Source: CBDIDH01 sp965277595
GTDB taxonomy: Bacteria; Planctomycetota; Planctomycetia; Isosphaerales; Isosphaeraceae
Length of the DNA stretch: 64,000 nucleotides
Direction of reading: 5' to 3'
Assembly (NCBI GenBank): GCA_965277595.1
Contig: CBDIDH010000002.1
Span: 310,001 to 374,000 of the forward strand
The translations under genes were made by a program, and so were the position numbers. The notes beneath the pieces were generated by a model, which saw only the letters and a program-made list of their open reading frames with translations, searched no databases and was not told the DNA's origin. Shown here in pieces: positions 56,793-64,000 of this stretch. Every line of letters begins with the position of its first letter. Position 1 is the stretch's first letter.

Positions 56793-57376
56793 GCCCGCCC
56801 GACGACCGGGACCTCGCCGACCGCTTTGCCCGGATCGAGGCGCAGGTTGACGCGCTCGGTCGCCTCGAAAACCCCGAGGCCCGCGCGATCGCCCGCGACC
56901 TCGCGCAAACGCTTCTCGACTTCCACGCCCGAGGCCTGGCAAGGCTGATGGAACGGGTTGATCGACTCACCGATGGCCCTCAAATGCTTTCCGTCGCCTG
57001 CGCCGAGGATGATCTGATCGGCGGCCTTCTCCTGCTCCACGGCCTTCATCCCCTGGACGTCGCGACGCGCCTCCGGCGAGCTATCGAGGCGATCCGCCCT
57101 TCCGTCCAGGCCGAGGGGGGGGATGTCGACCTGCTCGGTGTCGCCGGAACCGTGGCTCGCGTCCGAATGCGCGAGGGAGGCGGCGGCCTGCGCGGTTGGG
57201 GTCCATCAGCCGCGAGAGCCATGATTGAGGCGGCCCTGCTGAGCGCCTCGCCTGAGATTACCGAAGTTGAGTTCGTGGAAGTCCCGGCCCGACCGTCGAC
57301 GTCTCAGGGCTGGGTTTCCGCAACGGCTCTAACGGATCAGGCCGCGACGATGACCCGAGGCGGTTCTTCCGCCTGA
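56789..57376 (+). CDS. NifU-like C-terminal-domain protein lacking CxxC
   Basis: The 195-residue product has a helical N-terminal half and then a NifU C-terminal-type domain, recognised from LHPLDVATRLRRAIEAI and EGGDVDLLGVAGTVARVRM. The position where NifU proteins have CxxC (normally GACGGCPSS) reads MREGGGGLRGWG, without any Cys, so Fe-S scaffolding by that motif is excluded. The GTG start has GGGAG 8 nt upstream and overlaps hhyL. NifU-like proteins commonly follow hhySL; the role may be structural or in cluster delivery. Domain: good. Function: unknown. Confidence 0.8.
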   Translation: MSPPDDRDLADRFARIEAQVDALGRLENPEARAIARDLAQTLLDFHARGLARLMERVDRLTDGPQMLSVACAEDDLIGGLLLLHGLHPLDVATRLRRAIEAIRPSVQAEGGDVDLLGVAGTVARVRMREGGGGLRGWGPSAARAMIEAALLSASPEITEVEFVEVPARPSTSQGWVSATALTDQAATMTRGGSSA

Positions 57377-57498
57377 AGACGCCTCGAATTTTCGAGAAAT
57401 CGCACCATTTTGACTTTTTCCAACGGCAGTTGGTTCGTGTTGAAAGGCCCCCGGACCTGCTCAAGTGGCGGGACGCAAGGCGTCTGAGGCACCTCGTC

Positions 57499-59520
57499 AT
57501 GGTCGTCGATACGCGCGCAAAGGCCGCTGAAGCCATTCAAAACGACGTCTCGATTGCTGAGGACGTACGGATCTTCCGCGAGGCCGAAGACCATTTAAAG
57601 CTTCTGGCCGGTCCCTTCGGATCGCCCGAGCCGAGCCTTCGTCCCTGGACTGCGCTCGTCGCCCGGACGACCCGAGTTCAGGACGGCGGCGATTCCAAGG
57701 GGCGACGCGCTGAATCGCGGTATCGAACGCTCGTCGAGCAACTTCCGGCCGTGACCTTCATGGCGGCGCTCGAAGGGGGAGATAACGAGCTTTACGTCAG
57801 TCCGCAGATCGAGACCCTGCTCGGTTTCTCGCAGAAGGAATGGCTGGAAGACCCGATCCTCTGGTATCGGCAACTTCACCCCGACGATCAGGTCCGCTGG
57901 CACACCGAGTTCGCCCGGACCTGCGCCGCGGCCGAACACTTCCGCGCTGAGTATCGCTTCCTTGCCCGCGACGGCCGGATCGTCTGGGTTCACGGCGAGG
58001 CGCAGGTCGTCCGCGACGAGGACGGCAATCCCCTTTATCTCCAGGGGATCGCCTTTGACATCACCGATCGCAAACGCGCCGAGGAGGCCACCGCCGAGCG
58101 TGCCCGGCTCTCGGCGCTTCGCGCCGATGTCGGCGTCGCGCTCTCGCAGGTCGGCACGCTTCCCGAAATCTTGCGGTCGGCGGCGGGGGGTCTGGTCCGC
58201 CACCTCGACATGGCCTTTGTCGGCATCTGGACGTTGAGTGACTCGGGCGACGGCCTGGAGATCCGCGTCGGTGAGGGGAGCCTGCAAACGCACCTCGACG
58301 CCTCCGCCGGTCGCGCGGTGATGAGCCCTTCTCAGATCGAGGCCATCGCCGAGCGCCGCCAGCCATATCTGACGAACTCCGTCGCCGACGACCCGAACGT
58401 GAGCCATCCCCGTTGGGCCGCGCGCGAGGCAATCGTGGCGTTTGCCTGCTACCCGCTTCTCGTCGAGGGGCGGGTCGTCGGCGCCCTGGAGATGCTCGCC
58501 CGTCGCGTGCTCGAAGACTCTCTCATCGGCGAGCTTTCCCCCCTTGCCGACGCGATCGCCCAGTGCATCCAGCGCAAACAGGCCGAAGACGCCCTCCGCC
58601 AGGCCCACGACGATCTCGAACGCCGGATCGAGGAACGGACCGCCGAACTGGCGACGGTCAACGCCAACCTCCAAAAAGAGGCGCGCGAGCGCGAACGCTT
58701 CGAGCTTGACCTCCGCAGGGTGAACGCCGACCTGGTCATCGCCCACGAGCGGGCCGTTGAGGCCAGCCAGACCAAAAGCACGTTCCTCGCCAACATGAGC
58801 CACGAGCTGCGAACGCCACTCAACGCGATCATCGGCTACAGCGAGCTACTCCAGGAACGCGCGGCCCGGCAGATCGCCAAGGACCCGCTTCCCGACCTTC
58901 AGAAGATCAACCGGGCGGGAAAGCATCTCCTGATGCTGATCAACGATATCCTCGACATCTCCAAGATCGAGGCGGGCAAGATGCAGCTCTCGCCCGAACC
59001 CTTCAGCGTGGCCGACCTCGTCCGCGAGATGGAATCGACCGTCAAGCCGCTCGTCGCCAAAAATGCCAACGTTTTGAACGTCCACGTCGCGGGCGACCTC
59101 GGCTCAATGCTCAGCGACCCGACCCGTCTCCGGCAATGTCTCTTGAACCTGCTCGGCAACGCCTGCAAGTTCACGAAGAACGGGGCGATCCGTCTCGAAG
59201 CGCGTCGCGAGTCGATTTCCGGTCGCGAATGGCTCGTTTTCCGCATCCAGGACAGCGGCATCGGAATGACGCCCGAGCAGCTAGGTCGCCTCTTTCAGGC
59301 GTTCACCCAGGCCGACGCCTCGACGACCCGGAAGTACGGCGGGACCGGCCTCGGCCTGACGATTACCCGGAAGATCAGTCACCTGATGGGGGGCGACGTG
59401 ACCGTCGAGAGCCGCGCGGAGGAGGGCTCCACGTTCACGCTTCGACTGCCGTCGACCTTCACCGGCATCCCCGCGGAACCAACACACCCGACCGCGGCAT
59501 CGCCCGCGATCGAGGGTTAA
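57499..59520 (+). CDS. PAS-GAF sensor histidine kinase
   Basis: From ATG 57499 (GAGG about 10 nt upstream; TTG 57430 is an alternative) the product is 673 residues. In order: short N-terminal region, PAS/PAC domain (about 75-200, LYVSPQIETLLGFSQKEW), GAF-like domain (about 205-365), coiled linker, then HisKA with the phospho-His in FLANMSHELRTPLNAI. An HATPase domain follows with N box LLNLLGNACKFTKNG and G boxes DSGIGM and GGTGLGLTI. All catalytic motifs are intact. No membrane helix is visible, so it is likely a soluble sensor. The stop TAA at 59518 is followed in frame by a decayed receiver, indicating that an ancestral hybrid kinase lost its receiver. Confidence 0.92.
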   Translation: MVVDTRAKAAEAIQNDVSIAEDVRIFREAEDHLKLLAGPFGSPEPSLRPWTALVARTTRVQDGGDSKGRRAESRYRTLVEQLPAVTFMAALEGGDNELYVSPQIETLLGFSQKEWLEDPILWYRQLHPDDQVRWHTEFARTCAAAEHFRAEYRFLARDGRIVWVHGEAQVVRDEDGNPLYLQGIAFDITDRKRAEEATAERARLSALRADVGVALSQVGTLPEILRSAAGGLVRHLDMAFVGIWTLSDSGDGLEIRVGEGSLQTHLDASAGRAVMSPSQIEAIAERRQPYLTNSVADDPNVSHPRWAAREAIVAFACYPLLVEGRVVGALEMLARRVLEDSLIGELSPLADAIAQCIQRKQAEDALRQAHDDLERRIEERTAELATVNANLQKEARERERFELDLRRVNADLVIAHERAVEASQTKSTFLANMSHELRTPLNAIIGYSELLQERAARQIAKDPLPDLQKINRAGKHLLMLINDILDISKIEAGKMQLSPEPFSVADLVREMESTVKPLVAKNANVLNVHVAGDLGSMLSDPTRLRQCLLNLLGNACKFTKNGAIRLEARRESISGREWLVFRIQDSGIGMTPEQLGRLFQAFTQADASTTRKYGGTGLGLTITRKISHLMGGDVTVESRAEEGSTFTLRLPSTFTGIPAEPTHPTAASPAIEG

Positions 59521-59784
59521 AAAAACGCCCAGAACTGCCGCTCCGTAAATCCCTTGCTCCTCGTTCTGGGCGACGGCCTGGTCTCACACAACCTTTTGAC
59601 CCGGCTTCTTAACGAAGCGGGGTTCACCTGGCAATCCGCCCGCGCGATCCTTCCCGATTCCAGCACGCTCGACGCGTTGAAGCCGGCGCTGGACGGTTGG
59701 GCCACGCTCGCTCGACGGGAACGCGAGCCCGAACTGGCGGCGATTCCCGTGGTTCTCCTCACGCTCTCACGATTGGCGTCCTGA
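59521..59784 (+). pseudogene. Decayed receiver-domain remnant in frame after histidine kinase
   Basis: The 88 codons directly after the kinase stop read in the same frame as LLLVLGDGLVSHNLLTRLL, a residue-by-residue echo of the receiver start LLVVDDDPxxRxLLxxLL. They end with AAIPVVLLTLSRLAS, echoing the receiver beta-4 segment IPVVxLTAxDL. The central part with the phosphoacceptor Asp is missing or shortened and the acidic pair is changed. Expression alone is unlikely (only TTG 59554 is available). A frame of 76 codons is all that remains open. Confidence 0.6.
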
Positions 59785-59809
59785 TTCACTCAGTACGTTC
59801 CGTCACGAT

Positions 59810-60229
59810 TTATGTTGAGGGGGCGAAGTTCATCTGGCCGGACCCGAGATGGCCGATCTCCTGGGCGATATGCGAGATGAGTTCCTCGGGATGATACGGC
59901 TTGGTCAGGAAATGCTCGACGCCGAGGGCGGTCAGGGCATTCGCATGATTCGGCATGATCGCGGCGCTACAGATCATGAGCCGCTGGTCGGGATTGTTCG
60001 TCTTGATCCGCCGACAGACCTCGACGCCCGAGAAGACGGGAAGGTTGAGGTCAAGCAAGACAAGGTCGAACGGGCCGGAGTCGGCGAATCGTTCGACCCC
60101 TTGCAGGCCGTCGCCGGCCTCGACCACGTTGAAGCCCTCGCCTCGAAGAAACTGAGCGACAAGGCTGCGAAGCCTATCCTCATCCTCGACCAAGAGCAAT
60201 GAGCCGAGACCACCCTGTTGTTCTCTCAT
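59810..60229 (-). CDS. Single-domain response regulator receiver
   Basis: The 139-residue product starts at ATG 60229 with a strong AGGAGGAG upstream. The receiver has acidic residues in LLLVEDEDRLRSLV, the phosphoacceptor in VLLDLNLPVFSG, a Ser in the switch position (ICSAAI) and Lys in LTKPYHPEEL. It is convergent with the PAS-GAF kinase and its receiver remnant, which suggests it may now act as the kinase's output (inference). Confidence 0.92.
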   Translation of the reverse strand: MREQQGGLGSLLLVEDEDRLRSLVAQFLRGEGFNVVEAGDGLQGVERFADSGPFDLVLLDLNLPVFSGVEVCRRIKTNNPDQRLMICSAAIMPNHANALTALGVEHFLTKPYHPEELISHIAQEIGHLGSGQMNFAPST

Positions 60230-60655
60230 TTTCTCCTCCTGGAACGGTTTGCCGCGACGACTCGTCCGCGGTGCGCGAATCCATTCGGCCCGTTGCCGGC
60301 GGTATGTTAGCCGAGCCTCGTCGTTTTGCCCACACGAAAACGCTTTTGCTTTTTTAAGACACATCAGGAAGGACCCCAGGACACGACAAACTCATGGTTT
60401 CAAGGACGTTGGCGCGTCACCTGGCCTCGGGTCCGTTCTGGCGGGACGCCATGAGCCGGAAAAGTTCCATGAGCCGGCTCGCCGACGTGGGCGATCGACA
60501 CCGTCGACGCGACCGCGAGGGACCGGCCGAAACGGTCTCGCGGCTTCGCGGTCAGACTCGGGTGGACAGCCTCCGGCCACGAGGGTTACAACGGGGGTCG
60601 GGCCAGAACGGACCAAAGAGTACGCGACCCAATCCAACACAAGGGGCCGACAACG
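60230..60655. other. Divergent intergenic region before manA
   Basis: About 425 bases between divergent genes; it should contain both promoters. An AT-rich patch with TTTTGCTTTTTTAA lies near 60,345-60,358. Open frames here are Arg-rich and not credible. Confidence 0.35.
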
Positions 60656-61654
60656 ATGCCGGCGGAGCCGCTCTATCCCCTGGCCTTCGCGCCGATCGTC
60701 AAGTCGCTCATCTGGGGCGGCCGGCGGCTGGGAACTGTCCTGGGCAAACCGATCGGCACGGACCAGCGGTACGCCGAAAGCTGGGAAATCTCCGACCATC
60801 GCGACAATGTCAGCCTGATCGAAAATGGGCCGCTCGCCGGAACAGGTCTCCGCGACCTCGTCCGCCAACGAGGCGCGGAGCTGCTCGGCCCGGGACTGGT
60901 CGATTCGTTGCCGAAAAAAGGGCAGTTTCCGCTTCTCGTCAAGTTTCTTGACGCCAACGAGGTCCTCTCGGTCCAGGTCCATCCCGACGACGCAAAAGGA
61001 CGCGTTCTGGCCGACGACAACGGCAAGACCGAAGCCTGGGTCATTGTTCACGCCGAGCCGGGAAGTCTGATTTATGCCGGGCTGAGGCAAGGGGTTACTC
61101 GCGATGATTTTGCCCGCGCGATGGAGTCTGGCGAGGTCGAGCCGCTCCTGCACCGGTTCGAGGCGAAGGAGGGCGATTGCGTGATGATTCCCGCCGGAAC
61201 AATGCACGCGATCGGCGCGGGGATCGTCTTGGCGGAAATCCAGCAGATGTCCGACGCCACCTTTCGGGTTTTCGACTGGGGCCGCCTCGGTCCCGACGGT
61301 CAACCGCGCACGCTTCACCCGAGCCAGGCCCTCGCCTGTACCGACTTCGAAGCCGGACCCGTTGATCCCGTGCAACCAAAGCTGGAATCGACCGACTTCG
61401 GCAGCCGTGAACGTCTGGCCTCGTGTCCCTACTTCGCGATTGAGCGGCTCAAGCTCCGCGCTCCCGCCCTGATCGGACGCGACGATCGGTTCACGATCGT
61501 GCTCGGCCTTGGCGGATCGGCCGAGATTGTTTATCAGGGTACGACGACTCCCCTTGGTTTTGGGCGGACGATCCTCTTGCCCGCGGCCGTCGGCCCGTGC
61601 GAGGTTCGTCCCCAAGGCGAGGGTGTCACGCTCTTGACCTGTGTCGTTCCTTAA
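60656..61654 (+). CDS. manA: Class I mannose-6-phosphate isomerase
   Basis: The 332-residue product interconverts mannose-6-phosphate and fructose-6-phosphate using zinc. Ligand-bearing motifs are SVQVHPDDAKG, GKTEAW and PAGTMHAIGAG. The N-terminal SLIWGGRRLG and AESWEISDH are also typical. The length fits the short bacterial class I form (about 310-330). AAGGGG precedes the ATG. It may supply mannose units for surface glycans, in line with the sugar epimerase gene nearby, but no operon joins them. Confidence 0.92.
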   Translation: MPAEPLYPLAFAPIVKSLIWGGRRLGTVLGKPIGTDQRYAESWEISDHRDNVSLIENGPLAGTGLRDLVRQRGAELLGPGLVDSLPKKGQFPLLVKFLDANEVLSVQVHPDDAKGRVLADDNGKTEAWVIVHAEPGSLIYAGLRQGVTRDDFARAMESGEVEPLLHRFEAKEGDCVMIPAGTMHAIGAGIVLAEIQQMSDATFRVFDWGRLGPDGQPRTLHPSQALACTDFEAGPVDPVQPKLESTDFGSRERLASCPYFAIERLKLRAPALIGRDDRFTIVLGLGGSAEIVYQGTTTPLGFGRTILLPAAVGPCEVRPQGEGVTLLTCVVP

Positions 61655-61759
61655 AAGTGTTGTCGCCGATTCGCGGCGAAACGTTTTGTGACCGAAGGAC
61701 GAACCCCTGGCTGATCGTTTGGCCTTGAATCGGTCGGAGTCCTTGGAAAGGCAGTCGCC

Positions 61760-63073
61760 ATGGCCGACGTTCCCCCAGGTTTGACGATTCATGAGGTCCC
61801 CTGGCTGCGGATCTTCCCCTGGTTGCGGCTCTTTCGCGCTCCCGGAACGGCCGCCGACCCGAAGTGCCTGATGCTCGCGGTCCTGGGGATCTTCTTGCTG
61901 CACGCGGGCTGGCTTCTTCTGGATCGGGCGATGCCCGAACCGCCTGACGGCTTGACAAGACTCTCAGGATGGAATGGTCGGTTGAAGGAGGTCCAGTCGG
62001 ATCATCTGTTGATCTCTGATCAAGGGGTTTCGCTCTGGTCGAGCAGCCCCTGGGAGGCGTTCGAAGAGGGAACCTGGCGAGAACGCGTGAATCGCCTGAA
62101 AGAACCGGCCTGGTGTCTGATCGGGCCGTTTTTCCGGGTCTTTGACCCGACGATTTCCGGCCGATCGTTTCTCAAGGCGACGCTCGCCGGACTCTGGGCG
62201 ATTGTCGTCTGGGGACTTGTCGGCGGGGCGATTGCGCGAATTGCCGTGGTGAAACTGACGAAGGGAGAACGCGTCGGCCTGGGCGAGGCGATCCGGTTCT
62301 CGGGGCGGAAGGTGGTCTCGCTGCTGGGTACGCCGATGGTGCCGCTGCTGGGTGTCGTGGTCATCGCGGCGCCTCTGGCGGCGTTGGGCCTGCTTTACCG
62401 ACTGCCGGGATCGTCGGGCGCGCTGGTCGCGGGTATCCTGGCGTTCTTCCCCTTGATCGGCGGCCTCTTGCTCACGCTCATCGTCGTCGGCCTGGCGGTG
62501 GGCTGGCCACTCATGCACGCGTCCGTCGCCGCCGAGGCCGAGGATGGCTTCGACGCGATGAGTCGATCGTATGCCTACGTCTATCAGCGCCCCTGGCACT
62601 ATGCGGCGTATGTGGCTCTCGCGGTGGCCCTCGGCTGTCTCGGCCTGCTCTTTGTCGACCTCTTCGCGGGCCTGGTCGTGCGGTTGGCGGCCTGGTCGCT
62701 CGCTCTGGGTGGACCGGAATCGGTCATCAACGCGTATTACCTGGCCGAGTCGCGGCCTGCTCTGGGAGCGGGTCCAGTCTCTCAGGCCGCCGCGGCGCAT
62801 GGGTTCTGGATGGGCGTCGTTAGCTGGCTCGCCCGAGGCTGGATCTATGCCTATTTCTGGACGAGCGCGACGGCGATCTATCTCTTACTGAGGCGCGACG
62901 TGGACGGAACTCCCTGGGGAATGATCGCCCACGAGAGCCGGTCGAGCCCGCTGGCCGAGGCCGCGGCGGGTCCGCATGCCGTGGTTAATACCGAAGAAAC
63001 CGGCGATTCGGTTGCAGGCGAGGAAAGGTCAGACCTGACCGCCTCGGGAGCCGTTGAACCCGAAGCGCGGTGA
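61760..63073 (+). CDS. Multi-pass membrane protein of unknown function
   Basis: The 437-residue product has about eight hydrophobic segments: one near the N-terminus (CLMLAVLGIFLLHAGWLLL), a central hairpin-like cluster (PLLGVVVIAAPLAALGLLY, FPLIGGLLLTLIVVGLAVGW) and two near the C-terminus. An outside loop of about 80 residues is present near residues 60-130. The C-terminal tail is polar and Glu-rich. The family is not recognised; planctomycetes have many similar membrane proteins. It lies 105 bp after manA on the same strand, possibly co-transcribed. Confidence 0.75.
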   Translation: MADVPPGLTIHEVPWLRIFPWLRLFRAPGTAADPKCLMLAVLGIFLLHAGWLLLDRAMPEPPDGLTRLSGWNGRLKEVQSDHLLISDQGVSLWSSSPWEAFEEGTWRERVNRLKEPAWCLIGPFFRVFDPTISGRSFLKATLAGLWAIVVWGLVGGAIARIAVVKLTKGERVGLGEAIRFSGRKVVSLLGTPMVPLLGVVVIAAPLAALGLLYRLPGSSGALVAGILAFFPLIGGLLLTLIVVGLAVGWPLMHASVAAEAEDGFDAMSRSYAYVYQRPWHYAAYVALAVALGCLGLLFVDLFAGLVVRLAAWSLALGGPESVINAYYLAESRPALGAGPVSQAAAAHGFWMGVVSWLARGWIYAYFWTSATAIYLLLRRDVDGTPWGMIAHESRSSPLAEAAAGPHAVVNTEETGDSVAGEERSDLTASGAVEPEAR

Positions 63074-63090
63074 CCTCTTGCGTGAAAATA

Positions 63091-63130
63091 GGGCAACCGA
63101 CAAAAGACCCGAGGCATCGTCGGTTTGCCC
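63091..63130. terminator. Weak hairpin between convergent genes
   Basis: GGGCAACCGA (63091-63100) pairs with TCGGTTTGCCC (63120-63130) with one bulge and a 19-base loop. It sits between two convergent genes. No U-tract follows, so terminator function is only possible. Confidence 0.3.
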
Positions 63131-63168
63131 CCGAGATCACGGCGGATTGATTGTTCGAATCAACAGAT

Positions 63169-63708
63169 TTAGACAGCGATCGGGCCATCGGCGAGCGCGG
63201 CGAGGATGCCGGTGAGGAAGTCGGGAAGGTCGTCGGGGGTCCGGCTGGTGACGAGGTTGCCATCGCGGACGACCGAGGCGTCTTGCCAGATTCCCCCGGC
63301 GTTCTCGACATCGTCGCGGATCGCGTAAAAGCCCGTCAACTTCCGCCCCTTCAGGCATTTCGCCGAGCAGAGAACCCAGGGGCCGTGGCAGATCGCCGCG
63401 ACGACCTTGCCCTGGCGCGCCGCCTCGGAGACGAGGTCGATCATCGGCTTGCAGCGCCGGATGTGATCGGGCGAGTAACCGCCGGGAATCACCACGGCGT
63501 CAAAATCGGCGGCCGAGACCTCCGACGCGGTCGTGTCGGCCTTCGCCGGGTAGCCGTGCTTCGATGCGTAGGTCTCTCCGGCCTTCGGGCCGACGATCCG
63601 AACCTGACAGCCCGCCTCGCGGAGCCGATACACCGGATACCAGAGTTCCATGTCCTCATACAGCTTCTCGGCGAGGACGGCAACGCGCTTTCCTTTAATC
63701 GAATCCAT
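63169..63708 (-). CDS. DJ-1/PfpI-family protein (YhbO-like)
   Basis: The 179-residue product (from ATG 63708; ATG 63759, which overlaps the preceding stop as TAATG, is an alternative adding 17 residues) has the DJ-1 fold. It has KRVAVLAEKLYEDMELW at the start with the acidic Glu, PGGYSPDHIRR, and the nucleophilic Cys in AAICHGPWVL. Relatives act as glyoxalases/deglycases or chaperones in stress. It is the second gene of a minus-strand pair after the epimerase. The family assignment is firm; the reaction is not certain. Confidence 0.9.
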   Translation of the reverse strand: MDSIKGKRVAVLAEKLYEDMELWYPVYRLREAGCQVRIVGPKAGETYASKHGYPAKADTTASEVSAADFDAVVIPGGYSPDHIRRCKPMIDLVSEAARQGKVVAAICHGPWVLCSAKCLKGRKLTGFYAIRDDVENAGGIWQDASVVRDGNLVTSRTPDDLPDFLTGILAALADGPIAV

Positions 63709-63758
63709 CGCGGCATACCCCAGGGTGAGCGGACGTATTTCTTCCGTCGTTCCGAACA

Positions 63759-64000
63759 TTAGACAGCCACGGGCTTTGACACCCCAGCGCCTTGCGGCGC
63801 GTGTTCGGTCATGGCCTCGGCCAGGCCCTCGGCGGTCGTGAACCGGGGTTGATAACCCAGCACGCGGCGGGCCTTTTCGATCGAATAATCCAGGTTCAGG
63901 CCCAGGAATTTGTATCGGGCCTTGTTCACCAGCGGAGGAACCGGCGACTTCCTCCGTCGCGCGTTGCGCTCCATCAAGACGGCGATCGTCCAGGCGAGCC
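63759..64000 (-). CDS. NAD-dependent epimerase/dehydratase, C-terminal part
   Basis: The 3-prime end of a gene whose start lies beyond the window. The visible 80 residues include KARYKFLGLNLDYSIEKARR and VLGYQPRFTTAEGLAEAM, a typical end of extended short-chain dehydrogenase/epimerases (3-beta-HSD or sugar-nucleotide epimerase type). Its stop overlaps the possible alternative start of the DJ-1/PfpI gene. The substrate cannot be determined from this part. Confidence 0.75.
   Translation of the reverse strand, partial: LAWTIAVLMERNARRRKSPVPPLVNKARYKFLGLNLDYSIEKARRVLGYQPRFTTAEGLAEAMTEHAPQGAGVSKPVAV

Noticed and set aside
1..64000. tRNA, rRNA, CRISPR arrays and insertion sequences
   Set aside because: None of the expected signatures (T-arm GTTCGA in a cloverleaf context, regular spaced repeats, transposase genes with terminal repeats) was found by reading.

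Overview
The window looks like chromosomal DNA of a high-GC planctomycete, most likely of the Isosphaeraceae (inference). The pointers are a giant secreted protein with the planctomycetal N-terminal motif LEFLEGRVVLS and C-terminal DUF4214-type modules, a membrane Ser/Thr kinase fused to a large extracytoplasmic beta-rich region, a TPR-sulfotransferase, a group 1h-type [NiFe] hydrogenase, and uniformly GC-rich coding DNA. No rRNA, tRNA, CRISPR array, transposase or prophage was seen.

Region 1 (1-18,563, all minus strand) is one tightly packed block of ten genes. In transcription order these are: a membrane-anchored pseudokinase; a secreted protein of unknown fold; a dynamin-like GTPase resembling SrfC; an Hsp70/actin-fold ATPase resembling SrfB; a 1180-residue protein of unknown function; a four-helix membrane protein reminiscent of MotA/TolQ/ExbB; a membrane-anchored Calx-beta-like protein; a membrane-anchored coiled-coil protein; a secreted von Willebrand A protein; and a MacB/LolD-type ABC ATPase that runs off the left edge. 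Overlapping or near-touching genes suggest one co-translated envelope-spanning machine. This is the best candidate for an undescribed system.

Region 2 (18.6-26 kb) has an AT-rich promoter-like gap with a perfect 45-bp palindrome, the TPR-sulfotransferase, and a giant secreted adhesin-like protein broken by a single-base frameshift. Region 3 (26-36 kb) holds a SprT-like metalloprotease, a NERD-domain protein, an AT-rich island with a membrane coiled-coil gene of foreign composition, RecQ, small housekeeping-type genes (VOC, EVE), an MFS exporter and a secreted esterase. Region 4 (36-43 kb) has rtcB, an orphan hypothetical, an AIM24-like protein and uvrA. Several intergenic gaps here carry heptanucleotide tandem repeats, mostly in inverted pairs.

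Region 5 (43-51 kb) has the 1303-residue Ser/Thr kinase and a minus-strand operon rpmA-obgE-coaX-mnmE-like. The MnmE-like protein lacks the C-terminal Cys motif, and its last codons and stop lie inside one of the heptamer repeats. Region 6 (51-60 kb) is a signalling and hydrogen-oxidation block: receiver protein, receiver-PAS-GGDEF-EAL protein, hydrogenase small and large subunits with a NifU-like protein lacking CxxC, then a PAS-GAF histidine kinase followed in frame by a decayed receiver domain, and a convergent receiver protein. Region 7 (60-64 kb) has manA, a multi-pass membrane protein, a DJ-1/PfpI protein and the 3-prime end of a sugar-nucleotide-type epimerase gene.
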